From NCBI GenBank assembly GCA_021201335.1, contig JAJQFD010000016.1:1-49364 (forward strand): 49,364 nucleotides of DNA. Reading direction: 5' to 3'. The notes below the pieces were generated by a model that saw only the letters and a list, made by a program, of their open reading frames with translations, was not told the DNA's origin and did not search any database. Shown here piece after piece: positions 1-9,762 of this stretch. Source of the DNA: Bacteroides sp. (lineage in GTDB: Bacteria > Bacteroidota > Bacteroidia > Bacteroidales > Bacteroidaceae). Both the position numbers and the translations under genes were made by a program. Position 1 is the stretch's first letter, and the number at the start of each line of letters is the position of its first letter.

Positions 1-52
1 GATATATACAAAAGAGGTTGTCCCGATTGGGACAACCTCTTTTGTATATATC
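1..52 (-). terminator. Strong intrinsic terminator (perfect long hairpin)
   Basis: A perfect inverted repeat has 24-nt arms (1-24 and 29-52) and a 4-nt loop. It sits 11 nt after the stop codon of the minus-strand zinc-ribbon gene. The stem centre reads GGTTGTCCC/GGGACAACC and the outer part is AT-rich, so it gives A- and U-rich flanks on both strands. It should terminate the nif3/zinc-ribbon transcript and may act in both directions. A shorter relative with the core CTGTCC/GGACAG lies at 37403-37433. Confidence 0.85.
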
Positions 53-63
53 GTGTGATATAT

Positions 64-885
64 CTATTCTTTATTTTTACTAGTTCTCCTTTTAGGAGTT
101 ACCACTTCTTCCTTGATATCAGGTGTAACACCTGCCAGTTCCGGGTCAATCATAATACGTCCACAATATTCACAAACGATAATTTTCTTACGGGAACGAA
201 TATCAAGCTGCCTCTGAGGCGGAATTTTATTAAAACATCCTCCACAGGCATCACGCTGCACATAAACAATACCCAAACCGTTTCTTAGATTCTTACGGAT
301 ACGCTTGAATGACTGAAGCAAACGCGGCTCGATAGTTGTTTCCAGGTTCTTGGCGCGTTCTCTCAGTTTTTCTTCTTCTTGTTTGGTTTCAGCAATAATC
401 TCATCCAGTTCGCCTCTCTTTTGCTCCAGGTCTTTTTGCCTTTCTTCCAAAGCTTCGGTGCTGGCAATGATTTCTTCTGATTTTATTTTTTCATCTGCAC
501 TAAATTCCTTGATACGCTTTTCACAAAGTTCAACTTCCAATGTCTGAAATTCGATTTCTTTACTCAGAAAGTCAAATTCACGATTATTGCGTACATTCTC
601 CTGTTGATCTTTGTATTTGACTATGGCAGCTTTCGATGTTTCAATTTCAATTCTTTTTCCAGCGATCGCAGCCTTCAGCTCTCCCACATCTGTTCTGATT
701 TTATCAATACGCGTACTTAAACCTGCTATTTCATCTTCCAGGTCTTGAACTTCCAAAGGTAATTCACCACGTAAAGTTTTGATTTTATCAATATCAGAAA
801 GCATCGTTTGCAATTCATACAGGGCCTTTAGCTTCTGCTCTACTGTCAACTCTTTTGGTTCAGTGTTTTTGGTCTCTTTTGCCAT
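64..885 (-). CDS. Coiled-coil protein with C4-type zinc ribbon
   Basis: 273 residues. Residues about 10-195 are almost entirely charged heptad-like helix (K/E rich), predicted to form a long antiparallel coiled coil. The C-terminal domain carries two CxxC knuckles, CGGC (214-217) and CEYC (238-241), as expected for the zf-RING_7 C4 zinc-ribbon family. A basic tail follows (TPKRRTSKNKE). The family is widespread in Bacteroidetes and next to Nif3-like genes; a nucleic-acid-binding role is commonly suspected but not established. It starts 5 nt after the nif3-like stop, so the two are probably cotranscribed, and the hairpin at 1-52 closes the unit. No signal peptide, so cytoplasmic. Confidence 0.9.
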   Translation of the reverse strand: MAKETKNTEPKELTVEQKLKALYELQTMLSDIDKIKTLRGELPLEVQDLEDEIAGLSTRIDKIRTDVGELKAAIAGKRIEIETSKAAIVKYKDQQENVRNNREFDFLSKEIEFQTLEVELCEKRIKEFSADEKIKSEEIIASTEALEERQKDLEQKRGELDEIIAETKQEEEKLRERAKNLETTIEPRLLQSFKRIRKNLRNGLGIVYVQRDACGGCFNKIPPQRQLDIRSRKKIIVCEYCGRIMIDPELAGVTPDIKEEVVTPKRRTSKNKE

Positions 886-890
886 TTTTC

Positions 891-1985
891 TTATAAATAT
901 TTTATAGGATTCGTATTCACTTTACTATAATAAATTTCAAAATTCGGATATAAGCGCTCAATAATAGAATGAAAGATTTCTTTCGTGTATTGCTCGCTCT
1001 CATAATGTCCGATCTCTGCTATCAGCAAATCGGAATCATGCCCGAAATATTCATGGTATTTCATTTCACCAGTAATAAATGCATCTGCCCCACAGGATAT
1101 TGCTTTGGGTAATAAAAATGCTCCAGCACCACCACATAAGGCTACCTTCTGAATTAATCTTCCCGAAAATATATTGTGTTTCACACACCCTGCCTCAAAG
1201 GTTCTTTTAATTCTTTTCAGAAAATGGAATTCAGTTTCCGGTTCATCCAATTCGCCCACAATTCCAGAACCTGCCTGTGCCCAGGAATTTTTCAAAGGGT
1301 ATAGATCGAATGCAGGTTCTTCATAAGGATGTTTATTCAATAATGCACGGATAACCTGCCCTTTTTTAAATGTTGGAAGAATGGTTTCAATACGCACTTC
1401 GCCTTCCCTATGTATTTCTCCCATACTTCCACAGAAAGGATTACTACCTTCCAATGCACGGAATGTACCTTCTCCTTCCAGTGTATAACTGCATGAATCG
1501 TAATTTCCAATGTGCCCGCAACCAGCATCAAACAGAGCTTCGCGAACAGTTTCTGCCTGGGCAAATGGTACAAATGTAACCAACTTTAATAAGCTATCTT
1601 CTCTTTTAGCCAGAAACCGAATATTTTTTAAACCGATTTTTTCAGCAATTTTATAATTAACTCCCCCACTTGCATTATCCAAATTGGTATGGGCAGAATA
1701 GATAACAATATCGTTTTTAATTGCATTCAGAATGCAACGCTCTATATAATCCCTACCAGTAATGGATTTGTATCCCTTAAAAATAAGGGGATGGTGGGAT
1801 ATGATAAGATTGCATCTTAACGCGATAGCTTCATCAACGACAGCTTCAGTAACGTCAAGACACAACAAAGCCCCTGTTGTTTCCGCATCTGTCAGTCCTA
1901 TTTGCATGCCGGCGTTATCAAATCCGTCTTGCAATGGCAGAGGCGCGAACCGTTCAAGGGCGCTTACTATTTCCTTAATTTTCAT
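891..1985 (-). CDS. Nif3-like dinuclear metal centre protein (YbgI/YqfO family)
   Basis: 364 residues, the long form of the family with the extra PII-like central domain (about 125-230), as in Bacillus YqfO. Metal-binding residues are visible: the HH pair in SHHPLIF (64-65), H99 and D103 in SAHTNLDNASGG, and a C-terminal GHYESEQ with His and Glu. The family forms hexameric rings. It is often labelled GTP cyclohydrolase I type 2, but the physiological reaction is not settled. It has its own promoter (2006-2013), separate from the thiamine operon upstream, and is followed closely by the zinc-ribbon gene, a pairing common in Bacteroidales. Confidence 0.92.
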   Translation of the reverse strand: MKIKEIVSALERFAPLPLQDGFDNAGMQIGLTDAETTGALLCLDVTEAVVDEAIALRCNLIISHHPLIFKGYKSITGRDYIERCILNAIKNDIVIYSAHTNLDNASGGVNYKIAEKIGLKNIRFLAKREDSLLKLVTFVPFAQAETVREALFDAGCGHIGNYDSCSYTLEGEGTFRALEGSNPFCGSMGEIHREGEVRIETILPTFKKGQVIRALLNKHPYEEPAFDLYPLKNSWAQAGSGIVGELDEPETEFHFLKRIKRTFEAGCVKHNIFSGRLIQKVALCGGAGAFLLPKAISCGADAFITGEMKYHEYFGHDSDLLIAEIGHYESEQYTKEIFHSIIERLYPNFEIYYSKVNTNPIKYL

Positions 1986-2005
1986 TATGGACAGAAAATT
2001 TGGTG

Positions 2006-2013
2006 CAAATATA
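2006..2013 (-). promoter_or_regulatory. Bacteroidetes -7 promoter element for nif3-like gene
   Basis: On the minus strand the sequence reads TATATTTG, an exact match to the Bacteroidetes TAnnTTTG element, 20 nt before the ATG at 1985. I see no convincing -33 element at the right spacing. Confidence 0.5.
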
Positions 2014-2034
2014 CAAACAAACTTTTAGAAATCG

Positions 2035-2766
2035 CTATGTATTACAGCAATTATTTATTTTCTTAACTCTTAAAGTTTGAAAAGTCATGTTACGGCCGTT
2101 TATAATCAGTAATTTATTGGTTAATAACTCCCCTATTCCAGTTAAATATTTTACTACTTCTGTTGCCTGAATGCTTCCAACAATTCCTGCAATGGAACCT
2201 AGAATTCCAATTTCGCTAGCAGTTGGGTGGTTGCCATCAATAGGAGCTTCAGGAAAAGCACAACGATAACAGGCTGATCCCGGAATAACAGTCATAACTT
2301 CTCCCTGCATTGAAACAACAGCGGCATGTGAGAAAGGTTTTCTGGCTTTCACACATGCATCATTAATTAAAAACTTTGTTTCGTAGTTGTCGCTACAATC
2401 CACAATAAAATCGTATGATCGTACTAATGCATTAGCATTTAGCCTTGTGAATAGCTTAGTATAGGTAATAACATTTACTTCCGGATTAAACCAAAGTACT
2501 TTTTCTTTGGCCGAATTGACTTTATATTGTTGTAAATCTTTTACTGTATGTAAAATTTGCCGCTGCAGATTGGATATATTCACTTTATCCCGGTCAACAA
2601 TGCCTAATGTACCGACACCCGCTGCTGCCAAATAAAGAATAACGGGAGAACCTAAACCTCCTGCACCAATCACCAATACTTTTGAGTTTTTTAATTTTGT
2701 TTGCCCTTCTTCACCAAAATCTTCAATCAGAATATTACGATTATATCTTTCTTTCATTTTCATCAT
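2035..2766 (-). CDS. thiF: ThiF/MoeB/HesA-family adenylyltransferase
   Basis: 243 residues. Activates the C-terminal Gly-Gly of ThiS by adenylation, the first step of sulfur loading for the thiazole. The nucleotide-binding motif GAGGLGSP is at 34-41, the NLQRQ segment at 66-70 and the CSDNYETKFLINDAC segment near 124-138. One metal-type pair CYRC (166-169) is present. The usual second C-terminal CxxC is not: the protein ends in NNCCNT. The position matching the E. coli ThiF sulfur-transfer Cys (family CRT/CP segment) reads HPTASEIG, without Cys. It overlaps the upstream DUF1287 gene by ATGA, so translation is coupled. It is the last gene of the thi operon. MoeB-like activity on MoaD cannot be excluded, but no moa genes are near. 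Confidence 0.85.
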   Translation of the reverse strand: MMKMKERYNRNILIEDFGEEGQTKLKNSKVLVIGAGGLGSPVILYLAAAGVGTLGIVDRDKVNISNLQRQILHTVKDLQQYKVNSAKEKVLWFNPEVNVITYTKLFTRLNANALVRSYDFIVDCSDNYETKFLINDACVKARKPFSHAAVVSMQGEVMTVIPGSACYRCAFPEAPIDGNHPTASEIGILGSIAGIVGSIQATEVVKYLTGIGELLTNKLLIINGRNMTFQTLRVKKINNCCNT

Positions 2767-3350
2767 CTTTTATACCTGTAATGTCCTATTATTTCAAAAT
2801 TAAATAAACAATCTTCAACTACTTGTCCATACCCTATATTATGAATTATTTTATATCGGTTGGAAGAGGGGACTTTTTTATCCACTACAATTCCAATATG
2901 AGTCATTCCATTCGATAGTCTCCAGCATACGATATCTCCCGGCATGTAATCTTTTTCCTTATCTGATAATGAAAGAGAAATACCTTTTCGCGAAAAGAAA
3001 GTCATCAGGTTGGGAACTCTGCGGTGATCGATATTTGAATCAGGTCGTTTGAGCCCCCAATTTTTGGGGTAAACAGAAAAATTAGATTTCATATCTTCAT
3101 GTACTTCCTTCTGTAAATCAATACCCAGTTTACGATATGCCCTGATGATTACATCTGTACATACCCCTGTTGTAGCCGGTACATCTCCGTTAGGATAAGG
3201 TATCCGGATATAAGCCGGAGTATAAACAATGTGAGGATTAATTATTTGCAACGCAGCCTGGGACAATTTCGTATAAAAATCGTCTTGTCCAACTGCATTG
3301 AAACTGATTGATAACCAAACAATAATGCATAAAAATATTTTCTGACCCAT
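2763..3350 (-). CDS. Secreted DUF1287 protein (NlpC/P60-like fold)
   Basis: 195 residues with an N-terminal signal peptide (hydrophobic core about 4-18, likely cleavage near VGQ-DD). The DUF1287 hallmarks are visible: TGVCTDVIIRAYR with a candidate nucleophile Cys64, PGDIVCWRL, and MTHIGIV with His151, followed by IHNIGYG. This Cys/His layout resembles NlpC/P60-type amidases or peptidases; the substrate is unknown. It lies inside the thiamine operon, between thiH and thiF, and its stop overlaps the thiF start by ATGA, so it belongs to the TPP-controlled transcript. A secreted cell-wall-type hydrolase has no known role in thiamine synthesis, so the placement is notable. Spacing from thiH is about 124 nt with no clear terminator. 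Confidence 0.85.
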   Translation of the reverse strand: MGQKIFLCIIVWLSISFNAVGQDDFYTKLSQAALQIINPHIVYTPAYIRIPYPNGDVPATTGVCTDVIIRAYRKLGIDLQKEVHEDMKSNFSVYPKNWGLKRPDSNIDHRRVPNLMTFFSRKGISLSLSDKEKDYMPGDIVCWRLSNGMTHIGIVVDKKVPSSNRYKIIHNIGYGQVVEDCLFNFEIIGHYRYKR

Positions 3351-3474
3351 ATTTGAAAATAATGAATGCTGACTCCTATGATTTTATACCGGTTTAAATT
3401 TAGGAATAAAATACCGGATTGAAAAGCTAATTTTATGCAAAATATTGACTTGAAAGCTCTTGAGAAAAATTTAT

Positions 3475-4593
3475 TCATTGCAAACTCAAATCCCAATCTT
3501 TCCAGATAACTTCATATCCCTGTTTTTTAACAGCTTCCAGAACTTCGTTTGAAGAACGACCATCGTTAACTGAAAATTGTTCCAGTTCTTGTTTATATAC
3601 AGCATAACCGCCCGGATCTGTTTTTGAACCAGCACTTAAAGAAGTAATACCTAGTGTCATCAAATTATCTCTTAAATAACTTTGCTCACGGGTTGATAAG
3701 GCTATTTCAATATCATGATCGAATATGCGATAGGCAAAAATTAATTGTACAAACTCCTTGTCAGTCATAATTAAATTAGGCTGAAAACCTTCACCTACAT
3801 GGGGACGCATCCTGGGAAAAGAAACGGAATACTTTGTTTGCCAGTATCTTTTCTGCAAATAACGAAGATGTAATGCCATGAAAGTGACGTCCGTCCGCCA
3901 ATCTTCCAGTCCAATCAAAACTCCCAGCCCCACTTTATGAACGCCTGCTTTTCCCATTCTTTCATAACCATCTATTCGCCAGTCAAACTTTGATTTCATA
4001 CCTTTAGGGTGATAGATCTTATAATGTTGCTTATTGTAGGTTTCCTGATAACAATAAACAGCGTTCATTCCAGCTTTTGATAAGCAACTATATTCTTCTT
4101 CTTTCAACGGTTGTACCTCAATAGAGATAGAAGAAAAATAGGGTTTCACCAATTTAATGGCATTCTCAATATAGTCTGCTCCGGCCGTTCGCGGATTTTC
4201 TCCGGTAACCAGAAGAACATGTTGAAAATCACCGATTCTTTTAATTGCTTCTGCTTCGCGAATAATCTGATCGTCGGTAAGGATAATTCTTTTGATATCG
4301 TTGGAATGATTGAAACCGCAATATACGCAATGGTTTATGCATGAATTGGTTAAATACAATGGTATATAAAACTGAATGGTTTTGCCAAAACGTTGTTGCG
4401 TGTATTGGCGGCTCAATGCAGCCATTTGTTCCAGATATGGTTGTGCAGCAGGTGAGATGAGTGCCATAAAATCATCTATGGAACGTCTTTGATTATTTAA
4501 GGCTGCTTCTACATCCCGGGAAGTCTTGTTATAAATAGCAGCCTTCATTGTATCCCAGTTACAGGTATCTAGTAATTCTTTGAATTCCATCAT
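3475..4593 (-). CDS. thiH: 2-iminoacetate synthase ThiH (radical SAM)
   Basis: 372 residues. Cleaves tyrosine by radical SAM chemistry to give dehydroglycine (2-iminoacetate) for ThiG thiazole formation. The radical SAM cluster motif CxxxCxxC is at C85, C89 and C92 (SCINHCVYCGF). The C-terminal biotin/thiamin-synthesis-associated domain follows (GLGVLIGLEDWR, SFPRMRP). The length is usual for ThiH. Use of ThiH, with no thiO visible, indicates the anaerobic tyrosine route, fitting a strict or facultative anaerobe. It starts 6 nt downstream of the thiC stop. Confidence 0.96.
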   Translation of the reverse strand: MMEFKELLDTCNWDTMKAAIYNKTSRDVEAALNNQRRSIDDFMALISPAAQPYLEQMAALSRQYTQQRFGKTIQFYIPLYLTNSCINHCVYCGFNHSNDIKRIILTDDQIIREAEAIKRIGDFQHVLLVTGENPRTAGADYIENAIKLVKPYFSSISIEVQPLKEEEYSCLSKAGMNAVYCYQETYNKQHYKIYHPKGMKSKFDWRIDGYERMGKAGVHKVGLGVLIGLEDWRTDVTFMALHLRYLQKRYWQTKYSVSFPRMRPHVGEGFQPNLIMTDKEFVQLIFAYRIFDHDIEIALSTREQSYLRDNLMTLGITSLSAGSKTDPGGYAVYKQELEQFSVNDGRSSNEVLEAVKKQGYEVIWKDWDLSLQ

Positions 4594-4599
4594 CTTTTA

Positions 4600-7075
<2,476 letters not shown>

Positions 7076-7087
7076 TTTACTATTACA

Positions 7088-7720
7088 TTAATTAATTTCA
7101 ATATTCATTTTCTTAAGAATCATCGAGGTTTCTTTCACCGGATCATCTGCTTGCAATATAGTGGATGACAGGGCTATGCCTGACACACCTGTTTCAATTA
7201 TACCAGGAATATCCTGTATCGTTATTCCTCCGATTGCTAATAGGGGTAGATGGATATTTTCTTTTTTGCACTGGTTTATAATGGATTTATAGCCTTCAAA
7301 CCCAAGTACCGGACTTAGATTTTTTTTAGTTACTGTAAACCTGAATGGTCCTAAGCCAATGTAGTCTACTTCAACTTTATTTAATCGTTGAATATCTTCA
7401 AATGTGTTTGCTGTCCCTCCAATAATAAACCCAGGACCCAATATCTGTCGAGCCTCAATCGGCGACATATCCAATTTGCCCAGATGCACACCAGCAGCAT
7501 TCAACTTTTTACAGATCTCGACATGATCATCTATGTATAGTTTTGCTTGATATTGGTCACATAGTTTTTTAGCTCTCCACCCCACAGTTTCAATTTTAGC
7601 AGAGGGGATATCTTTCATTCTTAGCTGGATTTGCCGACAACCTCCTTCCAATGCTATTTGTATAGATTGTAAATAAGTATATTTATCTGTCTGATGTGAT
7701 ATAAATAATAATCCTTTCAT
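7088..7720 (-). CDS. thiE: Thiamine-phosphate synthase ThiE
   Basis: 210 residues. Couples HMP-PP and thiazole phosphate to thiamine monophosphate. The canonical ThiE signatures are present: QLRMK near 33-37, YIDDHVEIC, GVHLGKLDMS, a GGTANTFEDI segment in place of the usual GxSxH stretch, YIGLGPFRFTVTK, and the C-terminal phosphate site AIGGI and GVSGIALSS. It overlaps the upstream TenI-like gene by ATGA. Of the three ThiE/TenI proteins in the window this is the one with the standard HLG(K/Q)xD motif, so I take it as the true synthase. Confidence 0.93.
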   Translation of the reverse strand: MKGLLFISHQTDKYTYLQSIQIALEGGCRQIQLRMKDIPSAKIETVGWRAKKLCDQYQAKLYIDDHVEICKKLNAAGVHLGKLDMSPIEARQILGPGFIIGGTANTFEDIQRLNKVEVDYIGLGPFRFTVTKKNLSPVLGFEGYKSIINQCKKENIHLPLLAIGGITIQDIPGIIETGVSGIALSSTILQADDPVKETSMILKKMNIEIN

Positions 7721-8325
7721 AGTTTCTCACATATTGATTTTAGTTCCTTGAAACGTCTGATGAGCGCTGAAACATCCCGATCTGTTTCAAACCTTTGCCA
7801 TAAACTGCCTAAAACGGCAACTCCTCTAAAACCATACCCAGCAGCTAATGGAATCGTAACAGGAGAAATACCTCCCAATGCTATAACATGAGAATTAATA
7901 ATTCCTTCTGATTGGGCTTTCTTTAATTGCATATCACTAAAAGCCTGGTTATAGCCTGGTTTGGAAATGCTATCGAATACCGGACTCAAAAAAACATAAT
8001 CCAACTTTGATGCAAGCTTTACTTCTTCAAATGAATGACAGGAACAACTAATCGATGATATATCCATTTTTGCAGGTATTATAGAGTTCCTTTTATTCAG
8101 ATGTATTCCTTTCAAGCCATACAGAGAAGTAAGCTCAAAATGATCGTGAATGATAACTCGTTTCCTGTATATCAACTCAATGTCTTTTAATAAATCTGCC
8201 ATTTCTTTTTGAGAAGTTCCAGGCTTGCGTAAATGTAAGCTATAAAGACCAGTTTCGAATAATCGATTGATGGCATGGGGCTCTTCTTTATATATTGTTT
8301 CTGGAGTAATTACTATAAGTTTCAT
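7717..8325 (-). CDS. ThiE/TenI-family protein (atypical HLNKRN motif)
   Basis: 202 residues from the chosen start. It has the ThiE/TenI (beta/alpha)8 fold: LHLRKP near 31, VIIHDHFEL, GIHLNKRN, SCSCHSFEEV, DYVFLSPVF, IALGGISP and GVAVLGSLW. The usual HLGQxD substrate segment is replaced by HLNKRN, shared with the stand-alone paralogue at 36157-36759 (HLNSRN). Activity is therefore uncertain: a TenI-type thiazole tautomerase or a divergent ThiE are both possible. A start at 8346 is also open, but the ATG at 8325 has an ideal AGGAGG five bases upstream and lies just past the thiS stop, so I prefer it. Confidence 0.88.
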   Translation of the reverse strand: MKLIVITPETIYKEEPHAINRLFETGLYSLHLRKPGTSQKEMADLLKDIELIYRKRVIIHDHFELTSLYGLKGIHLNKRNSIIPAKMDISSISCSCHSFEEVKLASKLDYVFLSPVFDSISKPGYNQAFSDMQLKKAQSEGIINSHVIALGGISPVTIPLAAGYGFRGVAVLGSLWQRFETDRDVSALIRRFKELKSICEKL

Positions 8326-8326
8326 T

Positions 8327-8527
8327 TTATCCTCCTGATACTGCATGTATTAGCATTAAGTCCATACCATCCGATAATATAGTCTTTGACCAATTATTCT
8401 TAGAAACCACCTCATCATCAATTGCTATCGCAATTCCCTGAGGTTTCAATTCCATTTTTTCAATAAAAGCAGCCAAAGTAATTCCTTCTTCTACTTCATA
8501 ATGTTTGTCATTCAATTTGATTTTCAT
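8327..8527 (-). CDS. thiS: Sulfur carrier protein ThiS
   Basis: 66 residues with a beta-grasp ubiquitin-like fold. It ends in the required Gly-Gly (HAVSGG), which is adenylated by ThiF and converted to a thiocarboxylate that donates sulfur to the thiazole. The start overlaps the end of thiD by ATGA and the stop lies one base before the next start codon, so translation of thiD, thiS and the TenI-like gene is tightly coupled. Confidence 0.95.
   Translation of the reverse strand: MKIKLNDKHYEVEEGITLAAFIEKMELKPQGIAIAIDDEVVSKNNWSKTILSDGMDLMLIHAVSGG
8331..8336 (-). promoter_or_regulatory. Strong Shine-Dalgarno deciding the TenI-like start
   Basis: The minus strand reads AGGAGG, then ATAAA, then the ATG at 8325. 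It lies inside the last codons of thiS. Such a full SD is uncommon in Bacteroidales, and it favours the 8325 start over the upstream ATG at 8346. Confidence 0.7.
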
Positions 8528-9351
8528 ATTTTCTTTATAATGTTTTTAAGGGAGAAGGTGCAAAAAAAATGATTAAGAGGTCCGTTTCCTCCATTAAAAT
8601 CAGTCTCTACTCCTGCACGGATGGCATAAGTAATATATTGTTTAGCATTATTTATGGCTACCAATAAATCGTCTCCCAAAGCAATGAATGCAGCAATGGC
8701 TGAAGCCAGTGAACATCCGGTTCCATGTAGGTTTTTTGAAGAAATAAAAGGGGAAGAAAAAAATAATGGATTCTGATTCTGGGAGTATAATACATCGGTT
8801 GAAGTCCCGCCACGCCAATGTCCACCTTTAATCAAAACGGCATTACACCCTTGATTCAGAAATATTTCTCCGGCTTTATCCCGATCCTTCTCTGTTCGAA
8901 TTTGTATACCAGTAAGTAATTCTGCTTCCGGAATATTAGGGGTAAGTAATGTGAGACGGCTATATAGTTGATTTCGGATAGCTTCAGCAATATCTACTTT
9001 AGTAAGATTAGCACCAGTAGTGGCTATCATTACAGGATCAATAATAACTTGCTTTATTCTATAGCGACCGATGATATGGGCTACTAACTCTGTAATCGAG
9101 GGAGTAACAAGCATTCCTATTTTAATGACATCTATTGGTATATCGTCTAGAACAGCTTCCAGTTGTTGTTGGATAATATTTTCGGATAAGGCTTCTACTG
9201 CACGAACTTCCTGCGTATTCTGTGCTGTAATGGCTGTTATAACTGATGCGCCATATACGCCTAATGCGGAAAAAGTTTTTAGGTCTGCCTGAATACCGGC
9301 ACCCCCTCCACTGTCTGAGCCCGCTATGGTTAAAGCTGTGGGGTATCTCAT
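8524..9351 (-). CDS. thiD: HMP / HMP-phosphate kinase ThiD
   Basis: 275 residues, ribokinase family. Phosphorylates hydroxymethylpyrimidine and HMP-P to HMP-PP. The N-terminal signature TIAGSDSGGGAGIQADLKTF is at about 8-27, DPVMIATTG near 113, the ATP-site KGGHWRGG near 176, and the catalytic anion-hole region HGTGCSLASAIAAF near 210 (GTGC with the catalytic Asp/Cys turn). It is the first gene of the operon, downstream of the TPP riboswitch. Its stop overlaps the thiS start. Confidence 0.95.
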   Translation of the reverse strand: MRYPTALTIAGSDSGGGAGIQADLKTFSALGVYGASVITAITAQNTQEVRAVEALSENIIQQQLEAVLDDIPIDVIKIGMLVTPSITELVAHIIGRYRIKQVIIDPVMIATTGANLTKVDIAEAIRNQLYSRLTLLTPNIPEAELLTGIQIRTEKDRDKAGEIFLNQGCNAVLIKGGHWRGGTSTDVLYSQNQNPLFFSSPFISSKNLHGTGCSLASAIAAFIALGDDLLVAINNAKQYITYAIRAGVETDFNGGNGPLNHFFCTFSLKNIIKKI

Positions 9352-9420
9352 TTATATGTTACATTGGTTCTAATTTCCAATTGCAACCAAGAGATACCTT
9401 CAATTATAAGAAGAGAATCT

Positions 9421-9502
9421 TATCATTCCTACGTCGGTATTACCCGCATCAGGTTATAAGGGTATAATCTCAGCCTCTAATAGGCACCCCTTGATTGTAG
9501 TC
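9421..9502 (-). promoter_or_regulatory. TPP riboswitch (THI box)
   Basis: On the minus strand the conserved THI-box blocks occur in order: AAGGGGTGCC (ending the first stem), GGCTGAGA, ACCC, AACCTGAT, GGGTAATACC and CGTAGGAA. The aptamer core covers about 9425-9494, some 70-150 nt upstream of the thiD ATG. A short AU-rich hairpin (ATAAGA/TCTTAT around 9402-9425) follows and could be part of the expression platform. It is not a strong terminator, so control may act mainly on translation initiation. The whole thi operon, including the DUF1287 gene, should be repressed by TPP. Confidence 0.95.
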
Positions 9503-9506
9503 ACAG

Positions 9507-9514
9507 CAAAGGTA
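9507..9514 (-). promoter_or_regulatory. Promoter -7 element of the thiamine operon
   Basis: The minus strand reads TACCTTTG, an exact TAnnTTTG match. It would place the transcription start just ahead of the riboswitch first stem, which is the expected geometry. No clear -33 TTG element is visible at 19-21 nt. Confidence 0.6.
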
Positions 9515-9653
9515 TTGTTTTTATTATAAACAGGTTGAGTTTTTACGAAGTTTTTTATTTAGATTTGTTCATCAAATCCATTGAATTATTATAATTTTTT
9601 ATCTTTTTCTGGTTTTTTATTTTTCCCACAACTTCCAATACTAGAAAGAAAAA

Positions 9654-9730
9654 ACGGTAACCATTTACCCACCAAACGGTTACCACTAGCTACATAAACG
9701 GTAACCATTGATGGGTATAACGGTAACCGT
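9654..9730. repeat. Four-unit 22-bp-period palindromic array (GGTWACC core)
   Basis: ACGGTAACC occurs at 9654, 9698 and 9720 and its inverted form ACGGTTACC at 9676, so the four copies are spaced by exactly 22 bp. The core GGTWACC is palindromic around its central base. The fourth copy is a perfect extended dyad (AACGGTAACCGTT). Between cores the sequence is mostly not conserved apart from A-rich positions just before each core. The array lies between the 3' end of the fetB-like gene and the thi promoter, about 140 bp upstream of it. The rest of 9515-9762 is AT-rich with nothing else recognisable. A second, sequence-unrelated array with the same period and copy number is at 37136-37220. Confidence 0.9.
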
Positions 9731-9762
9731 TTTAAGTCAGAACGTTTTCAGATTTTCTAAGG

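Noticed and set aside
64..547. Plus-strand open frames over the zinc-ribbon gene
   Set aside because: They are antisense shadows with Ser/Phe-rich composition and no family features.
9654..9730. CRISPR-like array
   Set aside because: The period is 22 bp with 7-9 bp cores and no 25-40 bp repeats or unique spacers of CRISPR length, and no cas genes are present.
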